From NCBI RefSeq assembly GCF_040712075.1, contig NZ_JBFCVL010000002.1, forward strand, positions 1 to 64,000: 64,000 nucleotides of DNA, written 5' to 3'. The notes below the pieces were generated by a model, which was given only the letters and a program-made list of their open reading frames with translations, was not told the origin of the DNA and ran no database searches. The DNA is from Fodinicurvata sp. EGI_FJ10296 (GTDB lineage: Bacteria > Pseudomonadota > Alphaproteobacteria > DSM-16000 > Inquilinaceae). The stretch's first letter is position 1, and every line of letters begins with the position of its first letter. Both the position numbers and the translations under genes were made by a program. This document shows, piece by piece, positions 26,916-36,710 of the stretch.

Positions 26916-29900
26916 TCAACGCTCCAGTTCCTGAAGCCGCCGGATCAATTCATCTTCATTCATCTCGCCGTCGAACTCGCGGAGCAACTCCTCCGCCTCG
27001 CGGCCTATACGGGTCGTCTCCAGTCCTCGCCTCAGCATCTCGTCAAGAGCGCCGCTCACGCCGACATTCAGTCTTACAGGATAGCCGTCATACAGATCCG
27101 GATTGGCGCCTTCGATCGTCAGCCCCAGTTCCAGGTTGTAACCTGTCTGACCGTTCAGCGTCATGATCAATTGACTGTACCGGAAATCTTCCAACGCACG
27201 GTACAGTATATCCATGCCGCCGTCGCCGGATGACGCAACATCGTCCGGCGCGCCTTCGTATCGCATCTGTCCGGGCGCGTCGGATGTCAGGATTCCATGG
27301 TCGATATAGACCGTGTCATTGGTAAGGCGCAGCGGGATCCGTCCGGAAACCGTGCCGTTGATGAAGAATTCATCGACCGGAACGTCCGAGAACAGATCGG
27401 CCAGCCGCACACTCTCCACCTCAAGTGTCAGGGTGCGCTCGCGATCACTCGGCCGGGTCACGACCGGTTCCGCGCGGACCACGCCGCCCGCCCAGGCGAA
27501 GCGCAGATCGTCGATGCTCACCGTTTGTCCGCTGATACCAAGATCGAAAGTTCCGTTTTCCAGAACGAAGCCAAGATCGACGGTGTCGATGGATACTTGC
27601 TGACCGCCCGGAATCGACAGCGGCAGCAGACGCCGGATCTGCAGCGTTGTGTTCAGACCGGAAAGGCTGCCGAACGGCGTGGCGAATCCCAGATCGGCGA
27701 TACTCAGCGATCCCGACGCACTGATACCATCGTCCCACGCGGCGCGGCCGCGCGCGGAGACCACGCCACGCTGTTCGGAGATGGCGACCGAGCCGAGGGC
27801 AGGGACAAGGGCGGATAGATCCTCGATACGGGAAAGATCTATCGGATCGATCCGCCAATCCGCCACGACGGCGCCAGACGCCTCGTCATAGGTTCCTGTC
27901 GCGGTCAGCACCGGCAATCCCGCCGGTCCGACCAACCTGATTTCTCCGCGTCCTCCGTCGGCCGAGAAGAGCGAGGCTCTGACGTTGTAGAGCTGCTGCG
28001 GGCCGAGCACCCGGGTCCGCCATCCACCGGTCAGCGTGGCCTCCACGTCCCGCCCGGTCGCCTGAACCGTCAACGATGCGCCATTGATCGTGCCCAACCC
28101 CTGACCGAGATCCAGTGCGCCATCGGACAAGCTCGCGGAAAAGGTCGCCGGACGCTGCCTCCCTTCGTCGAGCGGTTCGTCGCCGGCTCCTTCGCCCAAC
28201 GCCAAGCCGATTTCCGGCCATGTCAGTGTTCCGAGCGGGTTGCCATCGCTCCCGCCGATCAGGCCGATTTCACCGGGGCCAACCCGAAAGCGCAGCGCTT
28301 CCCGGGGCCAGTAGCCGAAATCAGGGCGAAGTGTGAGGCGGCCGTCCGGGGAATCGATTTCGATGCACAACTCTACCGGCGCCGCGAGCCTCACGCCGTC
28401 CGGAACGACGAAATCGCCAAACGAAATGGTGGCACATCCGTCCTGATCGATCGAAACGACACCAGAGTGCAGATCGGCCGACACGTCGACTGTCGCGGCC
28501 GCGTTTACTCCGGCCATCAGCTCGTTCCGATCGAGCCTCGCGGACGATTGTATCGTCGCTCTGAAGGAGGGACGGTCCAGCCGTCCCTGCCCGCCGACGG
28601 CGATTCGCACCGGATCGACATCCACCCCCAGGCCGCCGGCGCTCGCCTCGATGAAATCGGCCACGTCGATCGTCAGGGAGGGGGCGAGCAGGGTGTATGT
28701 TGCCCATGCGCCATTTGGCTCTTCCCGCAAGTCTGCCGAGGCCGATGACCCGGCCGCACTGGCAGGTACGATTGTAAACGACAGCCCCTCCTCACCCCCG
28801 CGGACCGTCGTGCCCCCAATTGTGGCGGCAAAATAGACGTGCCCAGCCAGATCAAGACCATCAGGCCCGCGCTGGACCGACAGCACCGAATCGGGCGCGA
28901 TGGTCGCGACGACCGGCCCCATCCCCAGGTCGCCCGCAAACGTCGTCGTTTCGTCGACAGTGAACCGGAGCCCCTCCGCGGTCGGACGCACGCGGAATGT
29001 TCCGCGCAATGACTCCTGAGCGGATATTCGGGAGTCCGGGAGAGAGAGTGGAGATCCCGCATCGATACCGACCAGACCGTCGACAACGATCCCGGCGGCA
29101 AGGTCAACGATCCCGGACGGTTGCCATGATACCGAGGCGGGCGATTCGGCCAGGGACGCCAGAATTTGACCATTCAGGACGAGGTCGGCGCGCAATGCGG
29201 CCGTCAGGTCGGTGGTCAGTGGATCGAGAAAAGCGAAGTCAGCCGATTGCATCATCCCGACGATCAAACGCCGGGTCGCAGCAGCGTCGGCAATCGCACC
29301 ATCGAATGCGACATCGATGAATTCGTCCGACGCCGGCAAATCGGCTGTGGAATCTGCGGTTCCGCCGGCCATCAGGCGAGCGGCCGTAGCCGCGCGCAGG
29401 CGCGCTTCGGCGGAGAACCAGGCCGAGATCCCTCTATCATCCGCCTCCGGACGAGGCATGCCGGCTCCCTCGTCGTCAGCGAATGCTTCGACATCGATGG
29501 AGAACCGGGCACCATCGCCTGTGATCTCGCCCGACAGGATGGCGTTCAAAGCGCTTTCGCCACTCCCGGGCTTAACAGGACCACTTTCGGCCCGGAAAGC
29601 AACACGCGAGGGTGCGAACGATGCCGTCGTTTCGGCCACCAGCCAGAACGACCCATCCGAGACGACTGTGGGGGAGACGAAGGCCGACACACGATCAGCG
29701 TCCCCGATCGCCGAATCCGTCAGTTCCAGTTGATTGCCTGACAGGGAAAGGACAAAGCGGCCCTCGGCATCCTGCGTAAACCGGACATCGACGTCGGTTT
29801 GTCCGGTAAACCGCTCACCGAATCCGGCATATGAAACGCGGCCGTCGGCACTGCCGGAGAGGCCATCGCTGCGCATCGCGCCATTCATGGCGGCGTCAAA

Positions 29901-30422
29901 GCCGAATCGACCGACCGGGGTATCGAGGGTGAGGTGAGCGTCCTCCAGAGTCAGAGCGTCGACCCTGAACGCCGGGCCGCTGGCACCGTCGTCCGATTCT
30001 CCGCCGAATTCGAGATGCTCGAATCCTGGAATTTGAAATGTACCGTCCGCCGCGACTTCTGCTTCCGTTCGAAGTCCCCGCACGGAAATTTCGGCCAATT
30101 CGGCGACTGCCGCGCCTTGTCCACCGTCGCGATCCAGCCAGGGCGCCAGAGCATGGAACCAGGACCCTTCGACGACCATTTCGAGGCGGTCGATCGAATG
30201 GCGACCGTCATCCGCCGATATCCCGGTCAGGACGAGCCGGTTCCAGCCGGCGGTCTCGACTCGAAACCGGTTGATCGGATGCCCCCAGCCCCGTAGCACC
30301 GCGGCAACACGATCGGCGCCCCACGGTGATTGCACAGCCACGATCGCCGCCACCATCGCGCCGGATACGAGCAGGGCAACAAGGATCAAGAGGCCGAGAA
30401 TCCGCCGAAGCAGGCGCATCAT
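26916..30422 (-). CDS. ydbH: YdbH, AsmA-like intermembrane lipid transporter
   Basis: 1168 residues. One N-terminal inner-membrane helix (RRILGLLILVALLVSGAMVAAIV) precedes a very long periplasmic stretch of repeated beta-strand segments, the AsmA/TamB/YhdP-type groove that carries phospholipids between the membranes. The C-terminal part (VPVDEFFINGTVSGRIPLRL, MRYEGAPD, YRALEDFRYSQLIMTLNGQTG) is the conserved YdbH C-terminal domain that meets YnbE. Start at 30422 or 30419 (MMRLL). It is the first gene of a three-gene operon. The order is the same as in E. coli. Confidence 0.9.
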   Translation of the reverse strand: MMRLLRRILGLLILVALLVSGAMVAAIVAVQSPWGADRVAAVLRGWGHPINRFRVETAGWNRLVLTGISADDGRHSIDRLEMVVEGSWFHALAPWLDRDGGQGAAVAELAEISVRGLRTEAEVAADGTFQIPGFEHLEFGGESDDGASGPAFRVDALTLEDAHLTLDTPVGRFGFDAAMNGAMRSDGLSGSADGRVSYAGFGERFTGQTDVDVRFTQDAEGRFVLSLSGNQLELTDSAIGDADRVSAFVSPTVVSDGSFWLVAETTASFAPSRVAFRAESGPVKPGSGESALNAILSGEITGDGARFSIDVEAFADDEGAGMPRPEADDRGISAWFSAEARLRAATAARLMAGGTADSTADLPASDEFIDVAFDGAIADAAATRRLIVGMMQSADFAFLDPLTTDLTAALRADLVLNGQILASLAESPASVSWQPSGIVDLAAGIVVDGLVGIDAGSPLSLPDSRISAQESLRGTFRVRPTAEGLRFTVDETTTFAGDLGMGPVVATIAPDSVLSVQRGPDGLDLAGHVYFAATIGGTTVRGGEEGLSFTIVPASAAGSSASADLREEPNGAWATYTLLAPSLTIDVADFIEASAGGLGVDVDPVRIAVGGQGRLDRPSFRATIQSSARLDRNELMAGVNAAATVDVSADLHSGVVSIDQDGCATISFGDFVVPDGVRLAAPVELCIEIDSPDGRLTLRPDFGYWPREALRFRVGPGEIGLIGGSDGNPLGTLTWPEIGLALGEGAGDEPLDEGRQRPATFSASLSDGALDLGQGLGTINGASLTVQATGRDVEATLTGGWRTRVLGPQQLYNVRASLFSADGGRGEIRLVGPAGLPVLTATGTYDEASGAVVADWRIDPIDLSRIEDLSALVPALGSVAISEQRGVVSARGRAAWDDGISASGSLSIADLGFATPFGSLSGLNTTLQIRRLLPLSIPGGQQVSIDTVDLGFVLENGTFDLGISGQTVSIDDLRFAWAGGVVRAEPVVTRPSDRERTLTLEVESVRLADLFSDVPVDEFFINGTVSGRIPLRLTNDTVYIDHGILTSDAPGQMRYEGAPDDVASSGDGGMDILYRALEDFRYSQLIMTLNGQTGYNLELGLTIEGANPDLYDGYPVRLNVGVSGALDEMLRRGLETTRIGREAEELLREFDGEMNEDELIRRLQELER

Positions 30423-30821
30423 GGCGACTCAATCCACAGATGATCAGGCCAAAGATGATCAGGGACGGTCATGTAATCGTATACCACCAAACGCCAGGGG
30501 ACCGGGCCGCTCGCCGCAGGGTAGCGGCCCGGGGATCATATTCTTCATTGCCCATCGACGCGAACTTACCCTTCACCGAGGTCACCACAGCCCTGTTCCT
30601 GAAAAATCGCGCCGAGGTGCGGCTCATTTATGACGCCGGTATGGACAATCGCAACACGGGGACCACGGATAGAGGCGGCCGTGGCCAGACGGGCATGGCC
30701 CGGGCGGTTCGCGCCGATCGGGTCGCGATGCGGACAGCCGGCAATTGAGGACGTCTTTTCACGATGATCGACGTATTGCCGTTTGTGCCGTACGCCTTGG
30801 GGGGTTAGCGTCGCCGCGGCC
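30423..30821. other. Divergent region between ydbH and antiporter
   Basis: About 400 bases. It holds a strong hairpin at 30512-30542. An in-frame reading through this region (30326-30748) has no family resemblance and crosses the ydbH start, so it is not called a gene. Confidence 0.5.
30512..30542. terminator. 9-bp GC hairpin
   Basis: CCGGGCCGC (30512-30520) pairs perfectly with GCGGCCCGG (30534-30542). No T-run follows. It lies in the ydbH/antiporter divergent region, where a terminator would not be expected, so a 5'-leader structure is the other reading. Confidence 0.4.
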
Positions 30822-33401
30822 ATGACGGCCACGGCCTCTCCATCGGTGTACCCCAAAGTGGATCTGTCGGTATTCCTGCTCAGTCTGGCGCTCCTTCTTG
30901 TCATCGTCAGCATTCTTCAGCCGCTCGCCGACCGTCTGGCGGTGCCTCATACGGTGCTGCTGGCGGCGGTGGGGGTATTGATCGGCATCGTTTCCGTCCT
31001 GCTGGGATCCGGTTTCCCTGGTCCGGGCTCGCCGGGAGCCGTCATTCCTGCGTCATCACCGGGCGACATGGTCGCCGGCTTCAGGCTGACCTCCGAGACC
31101 TTTCTGGTCGTCTTTCTGCCTCTGCTGTTGTTCCAGGCGGCATTGACGATCGATGTGCGGCGCATGGCCGAAGACGCGGCGCCGATCCTGCTGATGGCAA
31201 TCGTGGCCGTTCTGATCACGACGATCGTCGTTGGAATGGCGTTGTGGCCGGTTTCCGGTCTCCCGCTCGTTGCCTGCCTGTTGCTTGGCGCCATCGTCGC
31301 AACCACGGACCCTTCGGCGGTCGTTGGCATTTTTCGGGACTTGGGAGCACCGGCCCGGCTCACGCGCCTTGTCGAAGGAGAAAGTCTGCTCAACGACGCC
31401 GCGGCAATCGTCCTGTTCACGATCTTTCTGGACCTGCTGCTTCTCGGCCGGCAGGTCGACGCCGGCGGTGCGCTGATCACCTTCGTGATCAGCTTTGTCG
31501 GCGGTGCAGCAGTCGGTGTCGCCGGTGCACGGCTTATCGCATTTCTGATCAGGTTCCTTCGCGATCTTAGGCTGGCCGAAGTCACCATGACTCTGGCATT
31601 GCCGTATATCGTCTATATCGTCTCCAACGATTATCTCGGCGTTTCCGGTGTCGTCGCTGCCGTTGCGGCGGGGCTCGCACTCAGCGCCACCGGCCGGGGC
31701 CGTATCGCACCGGAGAACTGGCGCTTTCTCCAGGACATCTGGCAACAGCTGGGGTTCTGGGCCAGTTCGCTGGTTTTTGTTCTGGCCGCGATCCTGATGC
31801 CGGGACTGATCGCCGACATCGGTCCGTGGGATGTTTTGCTACTGGCAATCGTGATCATCGGCGCCCTCGCCGCCCGCGCCGTCGTGCTGTTCGGCTTTCT
31901 CCCCCTCCTCAGCGTCATGCGGCTCAGCCAGTCGGTCGACAGGCCGCTCACGATCGTCATCCTTTGGGGCGGGCTTCGTGGCGCTGTCACCATCGCCCTC
32001 GCGCTCGGCGTTACCGAAAACCGGTTCATCGACGATGAGGTTCAACGGTTCGTCGCCATCATGTCGACCGGATTCGTCCTTTTCACCTTGTTCGGTAACG
32101 GGATTACCCTGAAGCCGATGATAAGGCGACTGCACCTCGATCGGCTGTCGCCGATCGATCGTGTCCTGCGCGAACAGGTCCTGGCGCTGGCCCTGTCCAA
32201 TGTCCGCGATTCGATCCGCCGGACGGCTACGCAGTACCAGATACCACGCAACATCGCCCGCGACGTCATTCGTCCTTACGAAACCCGGATCAAGAACGCG
32301 ACGGAAGGGCAATCGATCGAAGACCAGATCGCCGACCGCGACCGCATTACCATCGGGCTGGTTGCGCTGGCGAATCGCGAACGGGAACTGATCCTCGCGC
32401 ATTATCAGCAGAGAACCGTCTCAAGCGTGATCGTCGAACCGTTGATGGCTTATGCCGGCCACCTGGCCGACAGTGCCCGGGCACAGGGCCGGATTGGCTA
32501 TAATCGCGCTGCCCGCCGCATGCTGGCGTTCCCGTTCCAATTCAGAATGGCCGAGTTCATCCACCGGCGCCTCGGCTACGCGCGGCCGCTCGTCACGCAG
32601 CTTACGCTCCGATTCGAGATGCAGCTTCTAAGCCAGTTGGTCCTTGACGAACTGCAGAGCTTTGGCAGATCCCGCCTGCCGCCGCTGTTGGGAGATCGTG
32701 TCGCCGAGATCGTCGAGGACATGCTGGCAACGCGCCTGGATCACGTCGAACAGGCGCTGGATGCTCTTCGGCTCCAGTATCCCAGCTATGCCGAATCACT
32801 TGAGCGGCGCTTTCTGAGGCGTTTCGCGTTGCGGCTGGAAGAGGTCGAGTACCAGGTTCTGCGGGACGAAGCGTTGATCGGACAGGAACTGTATTTCCAT
32901 TTGCGCAGCGAGGTCGAGTCCGACCGCACGCGATCCGACGCCCTGCCTCCCCTCGATCTTGCTTTGAACACACGCGACCTCGTCCGCCAATTTCCATTAT
33001 TCGCCCATCTGTCCGACGAGCAAATCGAAGTCATTGCAACGCAGCTGGAGGCCCGGTTTGCCTCGCCGGGTTCCTGGCTTATCAGGCGAGGTCAGAAAAG
33101 CGACAGCGTCTATTTTATCGCCTCAGGCGCTGTCGAAGTCACAATAGAAGATTCGGATCAGTCAGTCCGCTTGGGCCGCGGCGACTTTTTCGGTGAGATG
33201 GCCATTCTCAGCGGCCGGCGGCGGCGCTCAGATGTCCGTAGTCTGGGCTTCTGCCATCTCCTCGTCCTCAATGACACGACATTCCGCCGTCTTCTGGACC
33301 ACAATCCTGACATCCGGAGCGAGATTGACCGGATCGTGTCCATACGATCCCAAATGTCACAACCGCAGCCGAGCCCCGAAACTGGCCCGAAATCCAGCTG
33401 A
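30822..33401 (+). CDS. CPA1-type Na+/H+ antiporter with cNMP-binding domain
   Basis: 859 residues from ATG 30822 (TTG 30783 possible). Residues about 10-430 form a dozen transmembrane helices of the Na_H_Exchanger fold; FLPLLLFQAALTID, ATTDPSAVVGIFRDLG and EGESLLNDAAAIVLF carry the acidic ion site, and ILWGGLRGAVTIALALG is also typical. A long cytosolic helical linker follows, then a cyclic-nucleotide-binding domain near the C-terminus (LFAHLSDEQIEVIATQLEAR, GRGDFFGEMAILSG). This layout recalls plant SOS1 and bacterial CNBD antiporters. The phosphate-binding cassette lacks the usual RTA/RSA (has RRSDVRS), so nucleotide binding is uncertain. Confidence 0.9.
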   Translation: MTATASPSVYPKVDLSVFLLSLALLLVIVSILQPLADRLAVPHTVLLAAVGVLIGIVSVLLGSGFPGPGSPGAVIPASSPGDMVAGFRLTSETFLVVFLPLLLFQAALTIDVRRMAEDAAPILLMAIVAVLITTIVVGMALWPVSGLPLVACLLLGAIVATTDPSAVVGIFRDLGAPARLTRLVEGESLLNDAAAIVLFTIFLDLLLLGRQVDAGGALITFVISFVGGAAVGVAGARLIAFLIRFLRDLRLAEVTMTLALPYIVYIVSNDYLGVSGVVAAVAAGLALSATGRGRIAPENWRFLQDIWQQLGFWASSLVFVLAAILMPGLIADIGPWDVLLLAIVIIGALAARAVVLFGFLPLLSVMRLSQSVDRPLTIVILWGGLRGAVTIALALGVTENRFIDDEVQRFVAIMSTGFVLFTLFGNGITLKPMIRRLHLDRLSPIDRVLREQVLALALSNVRDSIRRTATQYQIPRNIARDVIRPYETRIKNATEGQSIEDQIADRDRITIGLVALANRERELILAHYQQRTVSSVIVEPLMAYAGHLADSARAQGRIGYNRAARRMLAFPFQFRMAEFIHRRLGYARPLVTQLTLRFEMQLLSQLVLDELQSFGRSRLPPLLGDRVAEIVEDMLATRLDHVEQALDALRLQYPSYAESLERRFLRRFALRLEEVEYQVLRDEALIGQELYFHLRSEVESDRTRSDALPPLDLALNTRDLVRQFPLFAHLSDEQIEVIATQLEARFASPGSWLIRRGQKSDSVYFIASGAVEVTIEDSDQSVRLGRGDFFGEMAILSGRRRRSDVRSLGFCHLLVLNDTTFRRLLDHNPDIRSEIDRIVSIRSQMSQPQPSPETGPKSS

Positions 33402-33406
33402 TTCCG

Positions 33407-33745
33407 CTACGTCATGTTGGTCTCCGGCAGAACGGTTTCTCCGATCCAGGATATGAATGCCGCGTTGCCGGCCGTAATCGGAAGTGCCACAACACACGGC
33501 ACATCATAGGAATGAAGGGCCTGAACGCGTTCAACGACGCGGCCCACCAAATCCCGCCTCGTCTTGGCGACAACCGGAACTTCCCCGTCTTCCTGAACCT
33601 CTCCTTCCCAGCTGAACAGCGACGTCATCGGAGCCATAACATTGACGCATGCGACGAGCTTTTCTTCCACCAGCGCCCGGCCAATCCGGCGCCCTTCGTC
33701 GTCGCTAGATACGGTCATGTAAAGAAGTACGGCATCTGTCATCAT
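33407..33745 (-). CDS. cutA: Divalent-ion tolerance protein CutA
   Basis: 112 residues, a ferredoxin-like trimer. The family signature is present: LYMTVSSDDEGRRIGRALVEEKLVACVNV, then SLFSWEGEVQEDGEVPVVAKTR and VQALHSYDVPCVVALPI, with a conserved ISWI near the end. Start ATG 33745 or 33742. It converges on the antiporter with a 5-base gap. CutA is associated with copper and other divalent ions, but its molecular role remains unsettled. Confidence 0.94.
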   Translation of the reverse strand: MMTDAVLLYMTVSSDDEGRRIGRALVEEKLVACVNVMAPMTSLFSWEGEVQEDGEVPVVAKTRRDLVGRVVERVQALHSYDVPCVVALPITAGNAAFISWIGETVLPETNMT

Positions 33746-34231
33746 TTCACCTCTGACGTCAATTTCGGACGTTGCTCAGCCGCCGACCCTAAGCGCCCGA
33801 TCTGCCGCCCGAAAATCATACCATGCACCGCGGACATACTTGACATGCGTCTTGAGATCGGCAATTAATAGCCTCCGGAGATGAACGGTCCGAGTTTAGG
33901 GAGGCACCGTCGTAAACAGATTGCCATCATCCACATAAAATGGTTTCAATCAAGATGACCAGGTTGGATGTTAAGGCAGTTTAACTGTATTCGGGCTTCT
34001 AAAGCACCGAATTCCTGCTCAGAGTCATTGACTTGATTTCTGGTTAAAGGCCGGTCCTCACGGATCGGTCTTTTTTATTGAATTTTGATCGTAATCCTGC
34101 TGAAGATTCCAGCCTTATCCCAAATATATGCATTGCCCCAGGCTAGACGATGGTCTACCCCATAAGGGTCGTACTCAGTAATCCTTTTGCGCGTTCGGCA
34201 ATTTCCGTTCCCAAACGACATTGGACCTCGC
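33746..34231. other. Intergenic stretch with an orphan terminator
   Basis: About 485 bases without a convincing gene. It contains a strong plus-strand terminator (34047-34076) that does not follow any annotated plus-strand gene, and a 14-codon frame from ATG 33940. A small RNA or unseen short transcript between 33880 and 34076 is possible. Confidence 0.4.
34047..34076 (+). terminator. Orphan rho-independent terminator
   Basis: AAGGCCGGTCC/GGATCGGTCTT form an 11-bp stem (two G-T pairs) around a 4-base loop, followed by a T-rich tail. No plus-strand gene is seen within 640 bases upstream. Confidence 0.75.
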
Positions 34232-34474
34232 ATGCCCAGTGAAAATTCGGATACTAATGGTTCAGGCGCTCCGACGCGGGGCCTTGGGGTCAATTCCTTA
34301 ACCCTTTTGGTTTTGCCCATTTTCTTCGTTTTTGCACTCTCCCTAGGGCTATGCGCGCGCGAACTCGCGGCGCATATTGTTGCTGGCAATGGCGACGGCG
34401 CCATGTTGACGCGAATATCCGATAACAGCCCGGAAACGGACAGTGGCTATGAATTGGCGGAATCGGAACGATAA
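34232..34474 (+). CDS. Small membrane protein, unknown
   Basis: 80 residues. After a polar start (MPSENSDTNGSGAPTRG) comes one hydrophobic helix, SLTLLVLPIFFVFALSLGLC, then a polar tail with acidic residues. It overlaps the next frame by 26 bases. The start at ATG 34232 has no clear ribosome site. An antisense frame covers the same DNA, so coding is not certain. Confidence 0.42.
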   Translation: MPSENSDTNGSGAPTRGLGVNSLTLLVLPIFFVFALSLGLCARELAAHIVAGNGDGAMLTRISDNSPETDSGYELAESER

Positions 34475-34727
34475 GAGCCGACCGAAGCAGGCAGTGGCGG
34501 GGCCGCTCCGGGCAGTCGCATTGGTGACCCTTACCGCATTTCTGGGCGGCTGTGGCTGCGCAGTTTCAAGCACTCCATCTGCTTCTGCCGACGGCGCGGA
34601 TTTCTCCACTTCAGGGGCTACCGATTCCGTTCAGACGCCAAGCGCAAACGCGCAGGAAGCAAACCCGAATGATGGGCCTGCCATTGAGGCTGCCCCACGG
34701 GAAGCCGTCGACGTGACGCCGCTGTAA
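34449..34727 (+). CDS. Small lipoprotein, unknown
   Basis: 92 residues. A basic N-terminus (MNWRNRNDKSRPKQ) and a hydrophobic segment end in the lipobox LGGC, so the lipidated residue is Cys36 or near it. The mature part is low complexity, rich in S, A, D and E. Start ATG 34449; GTG 34443 also possible. The strong lipobox is the main reason to call it. It overlaps the upstream small membrane-protein frame. No family is recognised. Confidence 0.55.
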   Translation: MNWRNRNDKSRPKQAVAGPLRAVALVTLTAFLGGCGCAVSSTPSASADGADFSTSGATDSVQTPSANAQEANPNDGPAIEAAPREAVDVTPL

Positions 34728-34817
34728 CACGGGCCTTTCCTGGTGGACGCTGGCCGGCATTGCGGGCGAAACCTCAGCAACGCCCATGTATTGTTTCCGA
34801 ACATTTTCCCCAGGCTT

Positions 34818-34840
34818 CCCGATAGGCTCTGCCTATCGGG
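34818..34840. terminator. Bidirectional hairpin between lipoprotein and ilvD
   Basis: CCCGATAGGC/GCCTATCGGG, a perfect 10-bp stem with loop TCT, between two convergent genes. There is no T-run, so it may be a weak terminator or a processing barrier shared by both genes. Confidence 0.5.
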
Positions 34841-34863
34841 CGCCCGATCAAGTACCACGCCGA

Positions 34864-36609
34864 TCAGATATCGGCATAGACATGAGTTTCGGCCTTGCCG
34901 CCGGGGTGCGTTACCGCGCCCTTCTCAGCGCTTCCGACAGTCTGCGCATATTTCCACAGTGCGCCGGATTGATAGTCATGCGCCCGGGGCTTCCAGACCT
35001 TGCGGCGGTTCTCCAGCTCTTCGTCGGAAAGATCGACCGACAGTGTTCCGTTGACGGCATCGATCGTGATGATGTCGCCATCCTTGAGCAATCCGATCGG
35101 ACCGCCCGTCGCTGCCTCCGGTCCGACATGACCGATGCAGAAGCCCCGCGTCGCACCGGAAAAGCGGCCATCGGTAATCAGCGCAACCTTGTCGCCCACG
35201 CCCTGCCCGTACAGCGCCGCTGTCGTTGAGAGCATCTCGCGCATTCCCGGACCGCCGCGCGGCCCCTCGTAACGAATGACGATTACCTCGCCGGCCTCGT
35301 AGGACCGCGACTGGACGCCTTTGAATGCTTCTTCTTCGCTGTCGAAGCAACGGGCCGGGCCACTGAATTTCAACGTTTTCATGCCGGCGACCTTAACAAT
35401 CGCGCCCTCAGGGGCAAGATTGCCGCGCAATCCGACAACCCCGCCCGTCGGCGTGATCGGGTTGCTGGTCGGCCGGATAACATCCTGATCGGTCGGGAAG
35501 ACGACATTCGCCAGGTTCTCGGCGATTGTCCGGCCCGTGACGGTTATGCAGTCTCCGTGCAGGAACCCGCCGTCCAGCAGCGCCTTCATCAGCACCGGCA
35601 CGCCGCCGATCTCAAACATATCCTTTGCCACATAGCGGCCGCCGGGCTTCAGATCAGCGATATAAGGTGTGCGCTTGAATATCTCGGCCACGTCATGCAA
35701 ATCGAACTCGATGCCACACTCATGTGCGATCGCCGGCAAATGCAGCCCCGCATTCGTTGAACCGCCGGACGCCGCCACGACGGTTGCTGCATTCTCAAGT
35801 GCCTTGCGCGTGACAATATCCCGCGGGCGCAGTTGCCGGGCAATGAGGTCCATTACGGCCTCACCCGAGGCGCGCGCATACTCGTCCCGCGTCTCGTAGG
35901 GTGCAGGGGCTCCGGCCGAACCCGGCAAAGCCAGGCCCATGGCTTCGGATACGCAGGCCATGGTGTTGGCCGTGAATTGTCCGCCGCATGACCCGGCAGA
36001 CGGACATGCGACGCATTCGAGCTCATGGAGATCTTCGTCGGACATATTCCCGGCACCATGAGCCCCGACCGCCTCGAAGACATCCTGAACCGTCACGTCG
36101 TGGCCCTTGTATCGGCCCGGCAGGATCGATCCGCCGTACATGAAGACGCTGGGCACGTTGAGGCGAACCATCGACATCATCATTCCGGGAAGAGACTTGT
36201 CGCAGCCGGCAAGCCCTACCAGGCCGTCATAACAATGACCCCGCATCGTCAATTCCACGGAATCGGCAATGACTTCACGGCTGGCCAGGGACGATTTCAT
36301 TCCCTGATGGCCCATCGCGATACCGTCAGTCACGGTGATGGTCGTGAATTCTCTCGGCGTACCGCCCTTTTCATCAACGCCGACCTTCACGGACTTGGCC
36401 TGACGCGACAACGATATGTTGCACGGTGCCGCCTCGTTCCAACAGGTCGCCACACCGACGAAGGGCCGCTCGATCTGTTCTTCGGTCAAGCCCATCGCAT
36501 AGTAGTAGGATCGGTGCGGCGCCTTGTCAGGGCCCATCGATACGTGACGGCTAGGCAGCTTCGACTTGTCGAATCGGCCAGGGTTCCGCTTGTCATCATC
36601 CATCGGCAT
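34864..36609 (-). CDS. ilvD: Dihydroxy-acid dehydratase
   Basis: 581 residues. Iron-sulphur enzyme of valine, leucine and isoleucine synthesis, making 2-keto acids from dihydroxy acids. The cluster Cys residues are in [25 protein letters not shown] and [17 protein letters not shown]. Further family motifs are [24 protein letters not shown] and [21 protein letters not shown]. Start ATG 36609 ([14 protein letters not shown]), chosen for GAGAGGG upstream; ATG 36603 is an alternative. It lies just after valS (valine biosynthesis beside valyl-tRNA synthesis), 102 bases apart on the same strand. Confidence 0.96.
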   Translation of the reverse strand: MPMDDDKRNPGRFDKSKLPSRHVSMGPDKAPHRSYYYAMGLTEEQIERPFVGVATCWNEAAPCNISLSRQAKSVKVGVDEKGGTPREFTTITVTDGIAMGHQGMKSSLASREVIADSVELTMRGHCYDGLVGLAGCDKSLPGMMMSMVRLNVPSVFMYGGSILPGRYKGHDVTVQDVFEAVGAHGAGNMSDEDLHELECVACPSAGSCGGQFTANTMACVSEAMGLALPGSAGAPAPYETRDEYARASGEAVMDLIARQLRPRDIVTRKALENAATVVAASGGSTNAGLHLPAIAHECGIEFDLHDVAEIFKRTPYIADLKPGGRYVAKDMFEIGGVPVLMKALLDGGFLHGDCITVTGRTIAENLANVVFPTDQDVIRPTSNPITPTGGVVGLRGNLAPEGAIVKVAGMKTLKFSGPARCFDSEEEAFKGVQSRSYEAGEVIVIRYEGPRGGPGMREMLSTTAALYGQGVGDKVALITDGRFSGATRGFCIGHVGPEAATGGPIGLLKDGDIITIDAVNGTLSVDLSDEELENRRKVWKPRAHDYQSGALWKYAQTVGSAEKGAVTHPGGKAETHVYADI

Positions 36610-36710
36610 GCATCCATCCCTCTCGCTTTGGCAGCCGAGCCGCCGATCGGCCGACCGCTGCAAGTGTCATTGCGCATTTGTCACATCAATACCAACCGCA
36701 CGATCCGCAG

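Noticed and set aside
34075-34404. 109-codon minus-strand frame
   Set aside because: It overlaps the plus-strand membrane-protein frame, has basic low-complexity composition and no domain or signal; its end runs into a terminator hairpin.
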